The notes: a model not told the origin generated them from the letters alone. Shown: positions 9,034-20,436, counted from the stretch's first letter. The stretch is DNA of 64,000 bases from Caballeronia sp. dw_19 (GCF_018449515.1 NZ_JAAVUQ010000003.1:62001-126000); one strand, 5' to 3'. Translations and numbers: made by a program.

Positions 9034-10716
9034 ATGAAAAACCACAACCCGCGTCCCCTGCGCGCACCGCGCGGCACCGAGCTTACGTGCAAGAGCTGGC
9101 TCACCGAAGCGCCGTATCGGATGCTGCTGAACAACCTCGATCCGGAGGTCGCCGAAAACCCCGACAAGCTGGTGGTCTATGGCGGTATAGGCCGCGCTGC
9201 CCGCAACTGGGAATGTCTCGACAAAATCCTCGAAACGCTGCAACGCCTGGAAGGCGATGAGTCGCTGCTGGTTCAGTCCGGCAAACCGGTTGGCGTGTTC
9301 AAGACGCATGCCGACGCACCGCGCGTGTTGATCGCGAACTCCAACCTCGTGCCGAAATGGGCGACGTGGGAACACTTCAACGAACTCGACCGCAAGGGTC
9401 TCTTCATGTACGGCCAGATGACGGCCGGAAGCTGGATCTACATCGGCAGCCAGGGAATCGTTCAGGGAACGTACGAAACCTTCGTCGAAGCCGCGCGGCA
9501 GCACTTTAACGGCGACTGGAAGGGCCGCTGGATCCTGACCGCGGGGCTGGGAGGTATGGGCGGCGCGCAGCCGCTGGCGGCGACGCTGGCGGGAGCGGTA
9601 TCGCTGAATATCGAGTGCGACCAGACGCGTATCGATTTCCGTCTGCGCACGCGCTACGTCGATAAACAAGCGAAGGACATCGATCACGCGCTTGAACTGG
9701 TCAAGCAGCACACGGCCGCTGGCGACGCTGTGTCGATCGCGCTGCTGGGCAACGCAGCCGAAGTGCTGCCGGAACTCGTGCGCCGCGCCAAGGCGGGTGG
9801 CGTCAAGCCGGATCTGGTCACCGATCAAACCTCGTCGCACGATCTGATCAACGGTTATCTGCCGGTTGGCTGGAGCCTGGAGAAGTGGCGCGCGGCGTCG
9901 CTCGACCCGTCCCAGCACGCCGAACTGAAGGCCGCCGCGCAACGTTCGTGCGCCCAACACGTGCAGGCGATGCTCGATTTCCACGCGATGGGCATTCATG
10001 CCGTCGATTACGGCAACAACCTGCGTCAGGTCGCTTTTGATGACGGCGTCAAGAACGCGTTCGATTTTCCCGGCTTCGTTCCGGCGTATATCCGCCCGCT
10101 GTTTTGCGAAGGCAAGGGTCCGTTCCGCTGGGTCGCGTTGTCAGGCGATCCGGAAGATATCTACAAGACCGACGCCAAGCTGAAAGAACTGTTCCCGCAT
10201 AACGCAGGCATGAACCGCTGGCTCGATATGGCGCGCGACCGCATCGCGTTCCAGGGTCTGCCGGCGCGGATTTGCTGGCTGGGGCTGGGCGAGCGTCATG
10301 TCGCCGGTCTCGCGTTCAATGAAATGGTCAAGAGCGGCGAGCTAAAAGCGCCGATCGTGATTGGCCGGGATCATCTGGATACGGGTTCGGTTGCCAGCCC
10401 GAATCGTGAGACGGAAAGCATGAAGGACGGCACGGACGCCGTCTCGGACTGGCCGCTGCTCAACGCACTGTTGAACACAGCAGGCGGCGCGACGTGGGTC
10501 AGCTTGCATCATGGTGGCGGCGTTGGCATGGGTTACTCGCAACATGCTGGCATGGTGATCGTTGCCGATGGCACCGACGCAGCACAGAAGCGTCTCGCGC
10601 GCGTGCTGGTGAACGACTGCGCGTCGGGCGTGATGCGTCATGGCGATGCCGGTTACGAGCAAGCCATTGAATGCGCGAAGAGCTTCGGCCTCGATCTGCC
10701 GTTCATCACGACCTGA
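9034..10716 (+). CDS. hutU: Urocanate hydratase HutU
   Basis: Second step of histidine degradation: hydrates urocanate to 4-imidazolone-5-propanoate using tightly bound NAD+. The motif [14 protein letters not shown] near residues 169-182 is the nucleotide-binding glycine stretch. The N-terminal GTELTCKSW and the C-terminal [18 protein letters not shown] region are nearly invariant in the family. Its 560 residues match the normal length. The frame is open 15 codons further upstream, but the ATG chosen has GAGGAG at the right distance. First gene of hutUDIFG; the hutD ATG starts two bases after its stop. Confidence 0.97.
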   Translation: MKNHNPRPLRAPRGTELTCKSWLTEAPYRMLLNNLDPEVAENPDKLVVYGGIGRAARNWECLDKILETLQRLEGDESLLVQSGKPVGVFKTHADAPRVLIANSNLVPKWATWEHFNELDRKGLFMYGQMTAGSWIYIGSQGIVQGTYETFVEAARQHFNGDWKGRWILTAGLGGMGGAQPLAATLAGAVSLNIECDQTRIDFRLRTRYVDKQAKDIDHALELVKQHTAAGDAVSIALLGNAAEVLPELVRRAKAGGVKPDLVTDQTSSHDLINGYLPVGWSLEKWRAASLDPSQHAELKAAAQRSCAQHVQAMLDFHAMGIHAVDYGNNLRQVAFDDGVKNAFDFPGFVPAYIRPLFCEGKGPFRWVALSGDPEDIYKTDAKLKELFPHNAGMNRWLDMARDRIAFQGLPARICWLGLGERHVAGLAFNEMVKSGELKAPIVIGRDHLDTGSVASPNRETESMKDGTDAVSDWPLLNALLNTAGGATWVSLHHGGGVGMGYSQHAGMVIVADGTDAAQKRLARVLVNDCASGVMRHGDAGYEQAIECAKSFGLDLPFITT

Positions 10717-10718
10717 TC

Positions 10719-11300
10719 ATGGCACTGGCCTTCAGCATTATTCGCGCGGCCGATTTGAAGGCCGTGCCGTGGAAAAACGGAGGCGGTGCGACGCGCGAGA
10801 TCGCCGCGTCGCCGCCAGGTGCGGCCTTCGATGCCTTCGACTGGCGCGTGAGCATCGCGGATGTATCGGAGGCGGGGGCGTTCTCGGTGTTCGAGGGCAT
10901 CGACCGCGTGCTGACGCTGATCGAAGGCGCGGAGATGGTGCTTGTCGATGCAGACGGCCCGCGGCATGTTCTCGCTCGCTGGGATTCGCTCGCGTTCGCG
11001 GGTGAAACAAAGATAACGGCAGAATTGCCGCACGGTCCAACGCGCGATTTCAACCTGATGTTGAGGCGGGATCGCGTGTCGGGAAGTGTGACGGTGCGGC
11101 GTGATGCTGCAGCGTTGAGCGTGGCGCAAGGCAGCGTTGTGCTGGTCTGCGCGCTCGGCGAATTTGCGGTCAATGGCGAGCGTTTGTCTCAAGGCGATGC
11201 GCTTGTTTTTGAGGCCGGCGAACAGGCTTCTTTAAACGTCGAACCGGTTTCGGAAGGAGCGGTTCTCATCGACGCTCGTATTGTTTCGAAGGATCGCTGA
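10719..11300 (+). CDS. hutD: HutD family protein
   Basis: Small bicupin-fold protein found in hut operons, thought from work in Pseudomonas to limit hut operon output, possibly by binding formiminoglutamate or urocanate. The family signature [17 protein letters not shown] near the start, [17 protein letters not shown] and [13 protein letters not shown] are all present. 193 residues. It begins two bases after hutU and ends one base before the hutI start. Confidence 0.92.
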   Translation: MALAFSIIRAADLKAVPWKNGGGATREIAASPPGAAFDAFDWRVSIADVSEAGAFSVFEGIDRVLTLIEGAEMVLVDADGPRHVLARWDSLAFAGETKITAELPHGPTRDFNLMLRRDRVSGSVTVRRDAAALSVAQGSVVLVCALGEFAVNGERLSQGDALVFEAGEQASLNVEPVSEGAVLIDARIVSKDR

Positions 11301-11301
11301 C

Positions 11302-12528
11302 ATGACCAATAACAGCGTGCAGATCTGGCGCAATGCACGTCTTGCAGCGCGTGCGGATCCGGCAGATGTACTCGAAAACGCGGCGATTGTCGTGCGCGAC
11401 GGGCGTATCGAATGGTTCGGCGCCGAGGCTGAATTACCGTCCGCGTTTGCCGGTGCTGTAAGCCACGATCTAAAAGGGCGGATCGTGACGCCGGGTCTCG
11501 TCGATTGCCACACGCATCTCGTCTACGCCGGAAACCGCGCAGAAGAATTCGCGATGCGGCTTGAAGGGGCGAGTTACGAAGACATCGCGAAACGCGGTGG
11601 CGGCATTGTCTCGACCGTGCGCAACACGCGGGCCGCGAGCGAGGACGAATTGTTCGCGCAGTCGCTGCGTCGGCTGGACGCGTTGCTCGCCGAAGGCGTG
11701 ACCGCGCTGGAAATTAAATCGGGTTACGGGCTGGACCTTCCGACCGAACGCAAGATGCTGCGCGTCGCGCGGCGACTCGCGGCGGCGCGGCCGGTGACCA
11801 TCGCCACGACGTTCCTTGGCGCGCACGCGTTGCCGCCGGAGTACGCCGGCCGCGCCGATGACTACATCGCCCATGTCTGCAACGAGATGCTGCCGACGCT
11901 CGCGGCAGAAGGCCTGGTCGATGCCGTCGATGTGTTCTGCGAGCGCATTGCGTTCACGCTTGAGCAAGCGGAGCGCGTGTTTGACGCGGCATCGAAACTG
12001 AATCTGCCCGTGAAAATGCACGCCGAGCAGTTGTCGCTGATGGGCGGCGCGGCGCTCGCGGCGAAGCATCACGCGTTATCCGCCGATCACCTCGAATTCC
12101 TCGACGAAGCCGGCGCAATCGCGATGCGCGAAGCCGGCACCGTCGCCGTGCTGTTGCCGGGCGCGTTCTATTTCATCCGCGAAAAACAGTTGCCGCCGAT
12201 CGAGCTTTTGCGTCGTCACGGCGTGCCGATAGCGCTCGCCACCGACAGTAATCCGGGCACATCGCCGAGTACGTCGCTGCTGCTGATGCTCAACATGGGC
12301 TGCACGTTGTTCCGTTTATCGGTGGCGGAAGTGCTCGCGGGCGTGACGCGTCACGGCGCAAAAGCGCTCGGTCACGCCGATGTGAACGGTGAGATCACCG
12401 TTGGCGCGAAGGCGGATTTTGTTGCGTGGGATATCGAAACGCTGGCGGAATTGGCGTACTGGACCGGCCTTGATCGTTGCGCGCTGGTCGTGCGCCACGG
12501 GGCGGTGACCGTGGATAAACGAAAATAA
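11302..12528 (+). CDS. hutI: Imidazolonepropionase HutI
   Basis: Third step of the pathway: metal-dependent hydrolysis of imidazolonepropionate to N-formimino-L-glutamate. Amidohydrolase fold with the metal motif [10 protein letters not shown] near residue 70, the further ligands in KMHAEQLS and [11 protein letters not shown], and the catalytic aspartate in [11 protein letters not shown]. 408 residues, normal for the family. ATG one base after the hutD stop. Confidence 0.97.
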   Translation: MTNNSVQIWRNARLAARADPADVLENAAIVVRDGRIEWFGAEAELPSAFAGAVSHDLKGRIVTPGLVDCHTHLVYAGNRAEEFAMRLEGASYEDIAKRGGGIVSTVRNTRAASEDELFAQSLRRLDALLAEGVTALEIKSGYGLDLPTERKMLRVARRLAAARPVTIATTFLGAHALPPEYAGRADDYIAHVCNEMLPTLAAEGLVDAVDVFCERIAFTLEQAERVFDAASKLNLPVKMHAEQLSLMGGAALAAKHHALSADHLEFLDEAGAIAMREAGTVAVLLPGAFYFIREKQLPPIELLRRHGVPIALATDSNPGTSPSTSLLLMLNMGCTLFRLSVAEVLAGVTRHGAKALGHADVNGEITVGAKADFVAWDIETLAELAYWTGLDRCALVVRHGAVTVDKRK

Positions 12529-12550
12529 GCGGAATTAAGTAGGATTCCAC

Positions 12551-13936
12551 ATGAATCGAAATAGCTTGTTTGCCGAACACGCGCGTTTGCAGGACGGATG
12601 GCATCGCGACGTGCTGCTGCAATGGGACGATCACGGTACCTTGGTCGCCGTTACGCCGGACAGCACGCAACCGGCGGGCGTGGATAAAGCCAAAGGTCCG
12701 GTGCTCGCCGGCATGCCGAATCTTCACTCGCATGCGTTCCAGCGCGCGATGGCGGGGCTCACCGAATATCGCGCGAATCCTGCCGACAGCTTCTGGAGCT
12801 GGCGCGACCTGATGTACCGGTTTGCCGCGCGCATTTCCCCGGACAGCATTGGCGACATTGCGCGCTGGCTTTATATCGAAATGCTGAAGGCGGGCTACAC
12901 GTCGGTCTGCGAGTTTCACTACGTGCATCACGCGCCAGACGGCAAACCGTACGCGAATCCTGCTGAAATGGCCGCTCGCGTGGTCGATGCCGCAGCACAA
13001 ACCGGCATCGGCATGACGATGTTGCCCGTGCTTTATCAATACAGCGGTTTTGGCGAGCGCGAGCCCACGCCCGGTCAGGCGCGGTTTATCCACACGCCGG
13101 AAAGCCTGCTCGATGCCCTCGTTTCATTGCGCTCGGCGCAGCCCGAAAACGGCAACCTGCGATACGGCGTCGCGCCACATTCGCTGCGTGCTGTATCGAA
13201 GGAATCGCTGGGCCGTTTGCTCAGCGGACTCGACAGCGCTTTTCCAGGCGCGCCGGTGCACATTCACGTAGCCGAGCAGACGGCTGAAGTGGATGCCTGT
13301 CTCGAGACGCTGAAGGCGCGGCCCGTACGCTGGCTGCTCGATAACTTCGACGTGAACGAAAGCTGGTGCCTTGTGCACGCCACGCACGTCGACGAAAACG
13401 AAGTCCGCGCAATGGCCGTAAGCGGTGCCGTCGCGGGACTTTGCCTGACAACCGAAGCCAATCTCGGCGATGGCATTTTCCCCACGCATGCGTACCTGAA
13501 CGACGGTGGGCGGTTTGGGCTCGGCTCGGACAGCCACATCGCCGTCGACTGGCGCTCGGAATTGCGCTTGCTTGAATACGGACAACGGTTGACGCGACGC
13601 GAGCGCAACGTGCTGGCATCGAACGAACAGGCGCACGTTGCCGATCGTCTCTTCGACGCCGCAGGCCGAGGCGGCGCCAGCGCCACCGGCCGTGCGGTCG
13701 GCGCGCTGGAAGCGGGGCGCCGGGCGGATTTCATCGTGCTCGATCCCGATCATCCGGCGATTGCCGGGCATGCGCCGGACGCGTGGTTATCGGGCGTGGT
13801 GTTTTGCGAACACGGCGAGACGCCGGTGCTGGATGTGAGCGTTGGCGGGAAGCGCGTGGTGGAGGCGCGGCGGCATCGCGATGAAGGAGAGGCGTTCGGG
13901 CAGTATCGAAACACGCTGGCCGGATTGCTCAAATAA
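12551..13936 (+). CDS. hutF: Formimidoylglutamate deiminase HutF
   Basis: Deaminates N-formimino-L-glutamate to N-formyl-L-glutamate and ammonia, marking the five-step version of histidine degradation. Amidohydrolase signature: zinc-site MPNLHSHAFQRAMAGLTE near residues 56-73, HIHVAEQ near residue 240 and LGSDSHIAVDWRSELRLLEY near residue 320. 461 residues. It follows hutI by 22 bases and precedes hutG by 11. Confidence 0.96.
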   Translation: MNRNSLFAEHARLQDGWHRDVLLQWDDHGTLVAVTPDSTQPAGVDKAKGPVLAGMPNLHSHAFQRAMAGLTEYRANPADSFWSWRDLMYRFAARISPDSIGDIARWLYIEMLKAGYTSVCEFHYVHHAPDGKPYANPAEMAARVVDAAAQTGIGMTMLPVLYQYSGFGEREPTPGQARFIHTPESLLDALVSLRSAQPENGNLRYGVAPHSLRAVSKESLGRLLSGLDSAFPGAPVHIHVAEQTAEVDACLETLKARPVRWLLDNFDVNESWCLVHATHVDENEVRAMAVSGAVAGLCLTTEANLGDGIFPTHAYLNDGGRFGLGSDSHIAVDWRSELRLLEYGQRLTRRERNVLASNEQAHVADRLFDAAGRGGASATGRAVGALEAGRRADFIVLDPDHPAIAGHAPDAWLSGVVFCEHGETPVLDVSVGGKRVVEARRHRDEGEAFGQYRNTLAGLLK

Positions 13937-13947
13937 AGGACACGCCT

Positions 13948-14748
13948 GTGACGGATCAAGTTTTTACGTTGAAGCGCGGCACTGCGCCGCTGCTGATTTC
14001 GATTCCCCATGCCGGCACCCAGATTCCCGCCGACATAGCCGCGTCCATGACGCCGATCGCCCGCGAAGTCGATGACACCGACTGGCATCTGGAACGTCTC
14101 TACGCGTTCGCGGTGGAGATGGGCGCGTCGATCCTCGTGCCCGCGAATTCGCGTTATGTGATTGACTTGAACCGTCCGCCGGACGGCGCGAATCTTTATC
14201 CAGGACGCGATACGACCGGCCTGTGTCCCGTCGATACTTTCAACTGCGAACCGTTGTATCTCGCGGGCGCCGCGCCTTCGGATGCGCAGATCGCCAACCG
14301 TCGCGAGAAGTATTGGCGGCCGTATCACGATGCGCTGACCGAAGAGTTGGCGCGTTTGAAAGCGGCGCATGGCAAAGCGTTGCTGTGGGAAGCGCATTCC
14401 ATTCGCTCACACGTGCCGCGTTTCTTCGACGGCAAGCTTACTGACTTCAACTTCGGCACGGCGGCCGGGGAAAGCGCGGTTGCGGGTCTCGCGGAAAAGC
14501 TCGAAGCGATGGTAGTCGGGCAGGGCGCTTACACGGCTGTGGCTAACGGGCGCTTCAAGGGCGGTTACATCACGCGGCACTACGGAGCGCCGCAGGACGG
14601 CATTCACGCGGTGCAGCTGGAGTTGTCGCAGGTGACTTATATGGAAGAGACACGGCCGTACGCCTATGACGAAGCCCGCGCAGCACGGGTCGCGCCGTTG
14701 ATGCGGGATCTGGTGCAGTGCGCGCTGGATGCGGTGCGTTCGGCGTAA
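13948..14748 (+). CDS. hutG: N-formylglutamate deformylase HutG
   Basis: Last step of the five-step pathway: hydrolyses N-formylglutamate to glutamate and formate. Family features include LLISIPHAGTQIPADI near the start, DTDWHLERLYAF, LLWEAHSIRSHVPRFFDG and GGYITRHYG. 266 residues, typical. GTG start with AAGGAC upstream. Last gene of the hut operon, followed by a strong bidirectional terminator. Confidence 0.95.
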   Translation: MTDQVFTLKRGTAPLLISIPHAGTQIPADIAASMTPIAREVDDTDWHLERLYAFAVEMGASILVPANSRYVIDLNRPPDGANLYPGRDTTGLCPVDTFNCEPLYLAGAAPSDAQIANRREKYWRPYHDALTEELARLKAAHGKALLWEAHSIRSHVPRFFDGKLTDFNFGTAAGESAVAGLAEKLEAMVVGQGAYTAVANGRFKGGYITRHYGAPQDGIHAVQLELSQVTYMEETRPYAYDEARAARVAPLMRDLVQCALDAVRSA

Positions 14749-14795
14749 CCAGGCGCGGTTCAAATTTCCCGCTGCCGATTGCTCCAAGGCAGAAA

Positions 14796-14840
14796 CGAAA
14801 AAGCCATTCCAATTCGTGTTGGAATGGCTTTTTCGCTTTT
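14796..14840. terminator. Bidirectional terminator between hutG and nadB
   Basis: Perfect 17-base inverted repeat (arms 14796-14812 and 14819-14835, loop TTCGTG) with A-run and T-run flanks inside the arms. It serves both convergent genes. Confidence 0.9.
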
Positions 14841-14898
14841 AGCTAATGGGCTGTTGCTGCATACCTGCTATCGCAGTGCAATCCGCGGTTCCCTTCGT

Positions 14899-16497
14899 TC
14901 AAATTCCCCTGCGTCTCACAGACGGCGGCGTCAATACAGTCGGCAGCGCCTTCGGCAACGTCTCCGGCCAGTCGCGGCTGAAGTGCAAACCGCGGCTCTC
15001 GCGCCGTGAGCATGCGCTTTCCACAATCAGCGAAGCGACATCAACAAGGTTCCGCAATTCAAGCAGGTCACGGTTCACCTTGAAGTTCGCGTAGTACTCG
15101 TGGATCTCGTCACGCAGCAGCGCTATCCGATGCTGGGCGCGTGCAAGCCGTTTATCGGTACGCACAATGCCCACGTAATTCCACATCAGCCGCCGCAACT
15201 CGTCCCAGTTGTGCGCGACCACGACTTCCTCGTCCGGATCGGAGACGCGGCTTTCATCCCAGGCGGGCAGGGGGGCATGGCCGCTCGCCGCGAAGCCGTC
15301 CTCTTCCATGGCTTGCGCCGCCGCGCGCCCGACCACCAGGCATTCGAGCAGCGAGTTGCTTGCCAGCCGGTTCGCACCGTGAAGCCCCGTGCACGAGGTC
15401 TCACCCACGGCATAAAGGCCGGCGCGATCGGTGCGGCCGGCCAGATCGGTCACCACGCCTCCGCACGTGTAATGCGCGGCCGGCACCACGGGAATAGGCT
15501 GTTTTGTGATATCGATACCGAACTCGCGGCAGCGCGCAAGGATGGTGGGGAAGTGCTCCTGAAGGAACGCTTCCGGCTGATGGCTGATGTCGAGATACAC
15601 GCAGTCAATACCTCGCTTCTTGATCTCGAAGTCGATCGCCCGGGCGACGATATCGCGCGGCGCGAGTTCAGCGCGTTCGTCGTGGGCGGGCATGAACCGC
15701 GTGCCGTCGGGCAGGCGCAGGATGCCGCCTTCGCCGCGTACGGCTTCCGAAATCAGGAAGGACTTCGCGTACGGATGGAACAGGCAAGTCGGATGGAACT
15801 GGATGAACTCCATGTTCGATACCCGGCAGCCCGCGCGCCACGCCATCGCAATACCATCGCCGGTCGCGGTATCCGGATTCGTGGTGTACAGATACACCTT
15901 GCCTGCGCCCCCGGTCGCGAGCACGGTATGCGGCGCCTCGATGGTGACGGTACGTCCGCTCGCAAGATCGAGCGCATAAAGTCCATGACAGCGATGCCCG
16001 GGCAACCCGAGCCGCTCGGACGTGATCAGGTCGATGGCGTGATGATCTTCCAGGACCGTGATGTTCGGATGATTGCGCACGCGCTCGTTGAGCGTGGTGA
16101 CCACGGCGTGACCGGTTGCATCGGCTGCATGAATGATTCGCCGATGACTATGACCGCCTTCACGCGTCAGATGAAAGCCGAGTTCGGCGGACAGATCCTT
16201 CGTGAACGGCACGCCTTCGCTGATCAGCCATTCGATGGCCGCCCGCCCGTTTTCCACGATGAATCGGGTAGCGGCCTCATCGCACAAGCCACCACCGGCG
16301 ATCAACGTGTCGCGAACGTGGTTGTCGATACTGTCGGCTGAGTCGAGCACGGCCGCGATACCGCCCTGGGCCCAGTCGCTGGCGCCTTCGCTTACGCTGC
16401 GCTTGGCGAGGATGGCCACGCGCCGGGTGTCCGCCAGATTCAGCGCCACGCTCAGGCCCGCTAGCCCGCTGCCGATAATTGCCACGTCGAAATTCAT
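14899..16497 (-). CDS. nadB: L-aspartate oxidase NadB
   Basis: FAD-dependent oxidation of L-aspartate to iminoaspartate, the first step of NAD de novo synthesis. The N-terminus carries the dinucleotide-binding motif [16 protein letters not shown]. Other family blocks are [46 protein letters not shown] and [18 protein letters not shown]. 532 residues, normal. The ATG start is well supported. It converges on hutG; the hut and transporter genes separate it from nadA-nadC, its functional partners. Confidence 0.97.
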   Translation of the reverse strand: MNFDVAIIGSGLAGLSVALNLADTRRVAILAKRSVSEGASDWAQGGIAAVLDSADSIDNHVRDTLIAGGGLCDEAATRFIVENGRAAIEWLISEGVPFTKDLSAELGFHLTREGGHSHRRIIHAADATGHAVVTTLNERVRNHPNITVLEDHHAIDLITSERLGLPGHRCHGLYALDLASGRTVTIEAPHTVLATGGAGKVYLYTTNPDTATGDGIAMAWRAGCRVSNMEFIQFHPTCLFHPYAKSFLISEAVRGEGGILRLPDGTRFMPAHDERAELAPRDIVARAIDFEIKKRGIDCVYLDISHQPEAFLQEHFPTILARCREFGIDITKQPIPVVPAAHYTCGGVVTDLAGRTDRAGLYAVGETSCTGLHGANRLASNSLLECLVVGRAAAQAMEEDGFAASGHAPLPAWDESRVSDPDEEVVVAHNWDELRRLMWNYVGIVRTDKRLARAQHRIALLRDEIHEYYANFKVNRDLLELRNLVDVASLIVESACSRRESRGLHFSRDWPETLPKALPTVLTPPSVRRRGI

Positions 16498-16676
16498 CCC
16501 GCCCTGTCTCCGTCAATTTTATCCGCTGCGACTTTCGGGATTCACGCCGGTGGCATGTAGAAAGCCTGGTCGGTAAGGATAACGCGTGCCACGCTACGCG
16601 GCCACTTGGCCGTTCGGCCAGTAGGGCGAACAGAGCGCACGAGTTCGGCCGGACAGGAAGGATGCCGGCACCAAAG

Positions 16677-16706
16677 CAAAAAGCCTCGCGTGAGCGAGGC
16701 TTTTTG
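16677..16706. terminator. Bidirectional terminator downstream of rpmG
   Basis: Perfect 13-base arms CAAAAAGCCTCGC/GCGAGGCTTTTTG with loop GTGA, 28 bases beyond the rpmG stop on the minus strand. Confidence 0.9.
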
Positions 16707-16733
16707 TGATGCTGCAGCGAAAGAGACCGGATC

Positions 16734-16901
16734 TTATTTGATCTTGGTTTCTTTGTATTCAACGTGCTTGCGGACAACGGGATCAAACTTCTTGATCGCC
16801 ATCTTTTCCGGCATGTTGCGCTTGTTCTTCGTGGTCGTGTAGAAGTGACCCGTTCCTGCGGTCGATTCCAGCTTGATCTTGTCGCGTGCGCCCTTGGCCA
16901 T
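16734..16901 (-). CDS. rpmG: 50S ribosomal protein L33
   Basis: 55-residue protein beginning [20 protein letters not shown] and containing [15 protein letters not shown] and [11 protein letters not shown], a standard bacterial L33. It lacks the zinc-binding Cys pairs of C+ paralogues. It follows rpmB by 11 bases, the usual pair in proteobacteria. Confidence 0.97.
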   Translation of the reverse strand: MAKGARDKIKLESTAGTGHFYTTTKNKRNMPEKMAIKKFDPVVRKHVEYKETKIK

Positions 16902-16912
16902 GTTCCTGCTCC

Positions 16913-17146
16913 TTAGACTTCGCCACGTGCGCGCAAATCTGCGAGCACGGAGTCGATGCCGTTTTTGTCGATCAGACGAAGGCCGGCGTTCGAGAGACGC
17001 AGACGAACCCAGCGGTTTTCGCTTTCAACGAAGAAGCGGCGATTTTGCAGATTGGGCAGGAAACGACGCTTGGTGCGGTTGTTCGCATGGGAAACGTTGT
17101 TGCCGCTCATCGGCCCCTTCCCGGTTACTTGGCATACACGTGCCAT
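16913..17146 (-). CDS. rpmB: 50S ribosomal protein L28
   Basis: 77-residue protein starting [20 protein letters not shown], with [13 protein letters not shown] and [11 protein letters not shown], unmistakable L28. First gene of rpmB-rpmG. Confidence 0.97.
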   Translation of the reverse strand: MARVCQVTGKGPMSGNNVSHANNRTKRRFLPNLQNRRFFVESENRWVRLRLSNAGLRLIDKNGIDSVLADLRARGEV

Positions 17147-17475
17147 GAGAGCACTCCTAATACGCTTTAATTCTGAGTTCGAACGCCAGATACATTTGGG
17201 ACCGCTTCGGGCTACCGAGAGGTTTGCCCGAAATGATGACCGCGTACGCTCGGAACAGGTTGGTTGAAAGAAGCAAACCGAGATTCTAACCGCAAAAAAC
17301 CAGCAAAATCAACTCTTTTTGGTACCGGACGAGGTATCCGCCCATCTGGTCCGGGGCAGGTTTCGTGCGGTTTTCCGCCCGCAATGCCTCATTCAGGCTT
17401 GGTTTTGCCGCCTTTTGCGGCCAGCGGGCTATTAAATCAGTGAAATCAGCGTTCGGCTGTCACTTCGGCTGCAAC
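17147..17475. other. Gene-free stretch between radC and rpmB
   Basis: About 330 bases without a supported gene. It holds the rpmB leader and promoter (see the site at 17283-17312). Confidence 0.6.
17283..17312 (-). promoter_or_regulatory. Candidate sigma-70 promoter for rpmB-rpmG
   Basis: On the minus strand TTGATT and TAGAAT are separated by 18 bases, about 140 bases upstream of rpmB. Good match by eye; no experimental support. Confidence 0.5.
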
Positions 17476-18252
17476 TCATGCCGGAATCCATCCCTGTCGC
17501 GAAAACGAGAAAACCTCGTTCGAGGTCACCACCAGATGATCCAGCAGCCGGACGTCGATCAGCGCGAGCGAGTCCTGCAGCACGCGCGTCAGCCTGCGGT
17601 CGTTTGCGCTCGGCTCGACGCCGCCGGAGGGGTGATTATGCGCGACGATCAGGCTGGCCGCATTTAATGTGAGCGCCCGCCGCACGATTTCGCGAGGATA
17701 AACGGCAACACGAGAGATCGACCCCTTCGCCGACTCGTCCACGGTGATCAGGCAATGTCTGATGTCGAGAAAAAGGGTGACGAACACTTCGTTGGGCCGC
17801 GTGCCGATCAGCCACTTCAAATAGTCTTCCACTGCCTGCGGGGCGTCCAGCAAGGGCCTGTCGCGGGTTTTTTCCGCGAGCGAACGCTGGCACAGCTCCG
17901 AGACAGCAAGCAGCAGCGCCGCCTTCGCCGGGCCGATGCCGCCGAACCTGCGTAATTCCGTCGCAGTCGTGCTCAGCACGCCTCTAATTGATTCGAACCG
18001 GACCAGGAGGTCGCGCGCCACGTCAACGGACGTCATGCCGGGGCGGCCCGTATTCAGGAACAATGCCAGCAACTCAGCGTCCGATAACGTCTGAGCGCCC
18101 AGTTTTAACAGGCGTTCGCGCGGACGATCGCGCGCAGGCCAGTCGAGCATGCGCATGACGGCAGGCGCGATATGTGCGGGAGGCTCCGCGGCGAGCAGGT
18201 CGGCGGCAGAATAGGGCGCGTTGTTTTGCACCAGCTCGAGCCGGGCGTTCAT
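17476..18252 (-). CDS. radC: RadC family protein (JAB/MPN domain)
   Basis: 258 residues: N-terminal helix-hairpin-helix-like region ([20 protein letters not shown] and [17 protein letters not shown]) followed by an MPN domain with the metal signature HNHPSGG and a downstream Asp (HxH-x10-D) near residues 205-218. The name reflects an old genetic assignment to DNA repair, but biochemical function of chromosomal RadC is unresolved. The N-terminal 30 residues before [15 protein letters not shown] are less conserved, so an internal Met could be the true start. Confidence 0.92.
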   Translation of the reverse strand: MNARLELVQNNAPYSAADLLAAEPPAHIAPAVMRMLDWPARDRPRERLLKLGAQTLSDAELLALFLNTGRPGMTSVDVARDLLVRFESIRGVLSTTATELRRFGGIGPAKAALLLAVSELCQRSLAEKTRDRPLLDAPQAVEDYLKWLIGTRPNEVFVTLFLDIRHCLITVDESAKGSISRVAVYPREIVRRALTLNAASLIVAHNHPSGGVEPSANDRRLTRVLQDSLALIDVRLLDHLVVTSNEVFSFSRQGWIPA

Positions 18253-18603
18253 GTCACGCTCCTGCCCGCGTGCAATCGCGGAAAGAACGTCAGAACCAAG
18301 GTTGAAATCGAGATTGAAAATAGCGTCGGAAGCGGCGACTGGCCGGCCGGTCGGCTATCACGCCGGAGCATTGCTCGGACCGAGGCGGGGCTGTCGTACT
18401 GTGGCTTACAATGCAGGTTTGGCACTTCCCCGAGCGCCCGTTCAGCGGTTTGCCCAACGGATGCTTCAACTCCTGCGGCGCGGTGCCCGGGTGCCGGCCA
18501 AGCTTTCGCCACGACTGCGTCCCGTTTGGACGCCCGGCCTTTTATCGGACGGCGGGACCGGCTGAGAAGGTAATTACGGCTTTTACGGCTACCACGATCA
18601 AAC
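18253..18603. other. Gene-free divergent region between radC and fkpB
   Basis: About 350 bases. Open frames here are compositional and lack family resemblance. A TACAAT hexamer (18407-18412) could be the fkpB -10 element, but no good -35 partner is visible. Confidence 0.45.
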
Positions 18604-19059
18604 ATGAGCATCATTGATATTTCCGAGGTGAAACCCGGTTCGCATGTCACGCTTCATTACCGGCTTGCGCTTGAGGATGGAGCGGACATTGTCAGCACGT
18701 TTGCCGACAAGCCCGCCACGCTGTTATTAGGCGCCGGTCATCTTGCGCCGCCGCTCGAAGACATTCTGCTGGGTCTGAAGGTGGGCCACCACTCGACCTT
18801 TCGGCTGATGCCTGGCCAGGGGTTCGGTCCGCGCAATCCGGAAATGCTGCAATGGGTGTCGTTAGCCACGTTGCGTGAGAACGCGATGATCGGTGAGAAT
18901 TTTTCTCCCGGCGACCTCGTCGAATTCAATGCGCCGGGCGGTGGCCGTTACGCGGGCGTCCTCAAGGAGGTTGGCGAGACCTCCGCGCTGTTCGATTTCA
19001 ATCATCCGCTTGCCGGCCAGGCGCTGGCGTTCGAAGTGAAAATCATCGGAATTCTGTAG
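18604..19059 (+). CDS. fkpB: FKBP-type peptidyl-prolyl cis-trans isomerase (SlpA/FkpB type)
   Basis: Cytoplasmic prolyl isomerase/chaperone of the SlyD-like group: [42 protein letters not shown] and [17 protein letters not shown] are family hallmarks. 151 residues. The ispH gene starts two bases after its stop; fkpB-ispH is a conserved pair in proteobacteria. Confidence 0.94.
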   Translation: MSIIDISEVKPGSHVTLHYRLALEDGADIVSTFADKPATLLLGAGHLAPPLEDILLGLKVGHHSTFRLMPGQGFGPRNPEMLQWVSLATLRENAMIGENFSPGDLVEFNAPGGGRYAGVLKEVGETSALFDFNHPLAGQALAFEVKIIGIL

Positions 19060-19061
19060 CC

Positions 19062-20018
19062 ATGAGCTCCACTGACACCCTTCTCGATGTCGAAATTCTT
19101 CTGGCCCAGCCGCGCGGCTTTTGCGCCGGCGTCGATCGCGCAATCGAAATCGTGGAGCGGGCCATCGCGTTGTTTGGCGCGCCTATTTATGTACGCCACG
19201 AGATCGTGCACAACGCCTATGTCGTCGAGGATCTGCGCAAGAAAGGCGCAGTCTTCATCGAAGATCTGGCGGATGCACCTGAAGGCAGCACGCTGATTTT
19301 CAGCGCGCACGGCGTGTCGAAAGCGGTGCGTTCGGAAGCGGAAACCCGCGGCTTGCGCGTGTTCGACGCTACCTGCCCGCTGGTGACCAAGGTGCACATG
19401 GAAGTCGCGAAGATGCGCCAGGAAGGCTTCGATATCGTGATGATCGGCCACAAGGGACACCCCGAAGTGGAAGGTACGATGGGACAGAGCGGTGAGGGCA
19501 TGCATCTGGTGGAGGATATCGAGGACGTGGAAGCGCTCACGCTTGCCGATCCCGACCGGATTGCGTACGTGACGCAAACCACGCTGTCAGTGGATGACGC
19601 CTCCGCGATCATCGGTGCATTGAAGTTGAAATACCCGTCGGTAAAAGAGCCGAAGAAGCAGGATATTTGCTACGCCACGCAGAATCGTCAGGACGCGGTG
19701 AAGTTTCTCGCGCCTCAATGCGATGTGGTGATCGTGGTCGGCAGCCCGAACAGCTCGAATTCAAGCCGGCTGCGTGAAGTCGCTGAAAAGCGCGGAATCC
19801 CCGCCTATATGGTGGATTCCCCCACGCAAATCGACCCGAAATGGGTGGAAGGCAAAAAGCGCATCGGCGTGACGGCGGGCGCGTCGGCGCCCGAAGTGCT
19901 GGCGCAAGCCGTGATCGCGCGGTTGCGGGAGCTGGGAGTGCGAAACGTGCGCCCGCTGGAAGGGATCGAGGAGACGGTTTCGTTTCCGCTGCCGCGTGGA
20001 TTGACGCTGCCGGGGTGA
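19062..20018 (+). CDS. ispH: 4-hydroxy-3-methylbut-2-enyl diphosphate reductase IspH
   Basis: Last step of the MEP isoprenoid pathway, giving IPP and DMAPP; a [4Fe-4S] enzyme. The cluster cysteines appear in [25 protein letters not shown] and [24 protein letters not shown] and [11 protein letters not shown] are also conserved. 318 residues, typical. Coupled to fkpB. Confidence 0.97.
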   Translation: MSSTDTLLDVEILLAQPRGFCAGVDRAIEIVERAIALFGAPIYVRHEIVHNAYVVEDLRKKGAVFIEDLADAPEGSTLIFSAHGVSKAVRSEAETRGLRVFDATCPLVTKVHMEVAKMRQEGFDIVMIGHKGHPEVEGTMGQSGEGMHLVEDIEDVEALTLADPDRIAYVTQTTLSVDDASAIIGALKLKYPSVKEPKKQDICYATQNRQDAVKFLAPQCDVVIVVGSPNSSNSSRLREVAEKRGIPAYMVDSPTQIDPKWVEGKKRIGVTAGASAPEVLAQAVIARLRELGVRNVRPLEGIEETVSFPLPRGLTLPG

Positions 20019-20085
20019 CGCGCCATCCGCGAAGCGTCGTCCTTCGTTCCTGAATTAGAGGCGAAAGTCGAAATTGTATTGAGAG

Positions 20086-20116
20086 GCCGCTCCAACCCGT
20101 GTTGGCGCGGCTTTTT
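20086..20116 (+). terminator. Rho-independent terminator after ispH
   Basis: Stem GCCGCTCCAAC/GTTGGCGCGGC with one mismatch, loop CCGT, followed by TTTTT. Confidence 0.85.
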
Positions 20117-20408
20117 ATTTCTGCGCTTCGAAAATGTCGCGCCCAAACGTCGCACCCGCGAGCACACCGCCAGGGTCGCTACGAGAACGCCCGGATTGAC
20201 CGGCTGATTTTGCACTCGCACCATGAAAGTGCGTTTTCGCGAATTCGCATGGCCGCCAAAGCAATGCAACGCATTGGTGTTTACCCACGATGCCAGTCAA
20301 TGGTGCAACTTGCGCACCGAGGCGGGGCGCAACCGGGTTGCTCCAAGACCTCCGCCAGAGGCCAAAGAGAGGGTTGCAATGGAGGAAAACCCCTGTCGCT
20401 GAACAATA

Positions 20409-20436
20409 TTGCACGTCTCAAAAACCGAGTTACAAT
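20409..20436 (+). promoter_or_regulatory. Candidate sigma-70 promoter for the liv-type operon
   Basis: TTGCAC and TACAAT separated by 16 bases, 64 bases upstream of the binding-protein start. Confidence 0.5.
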
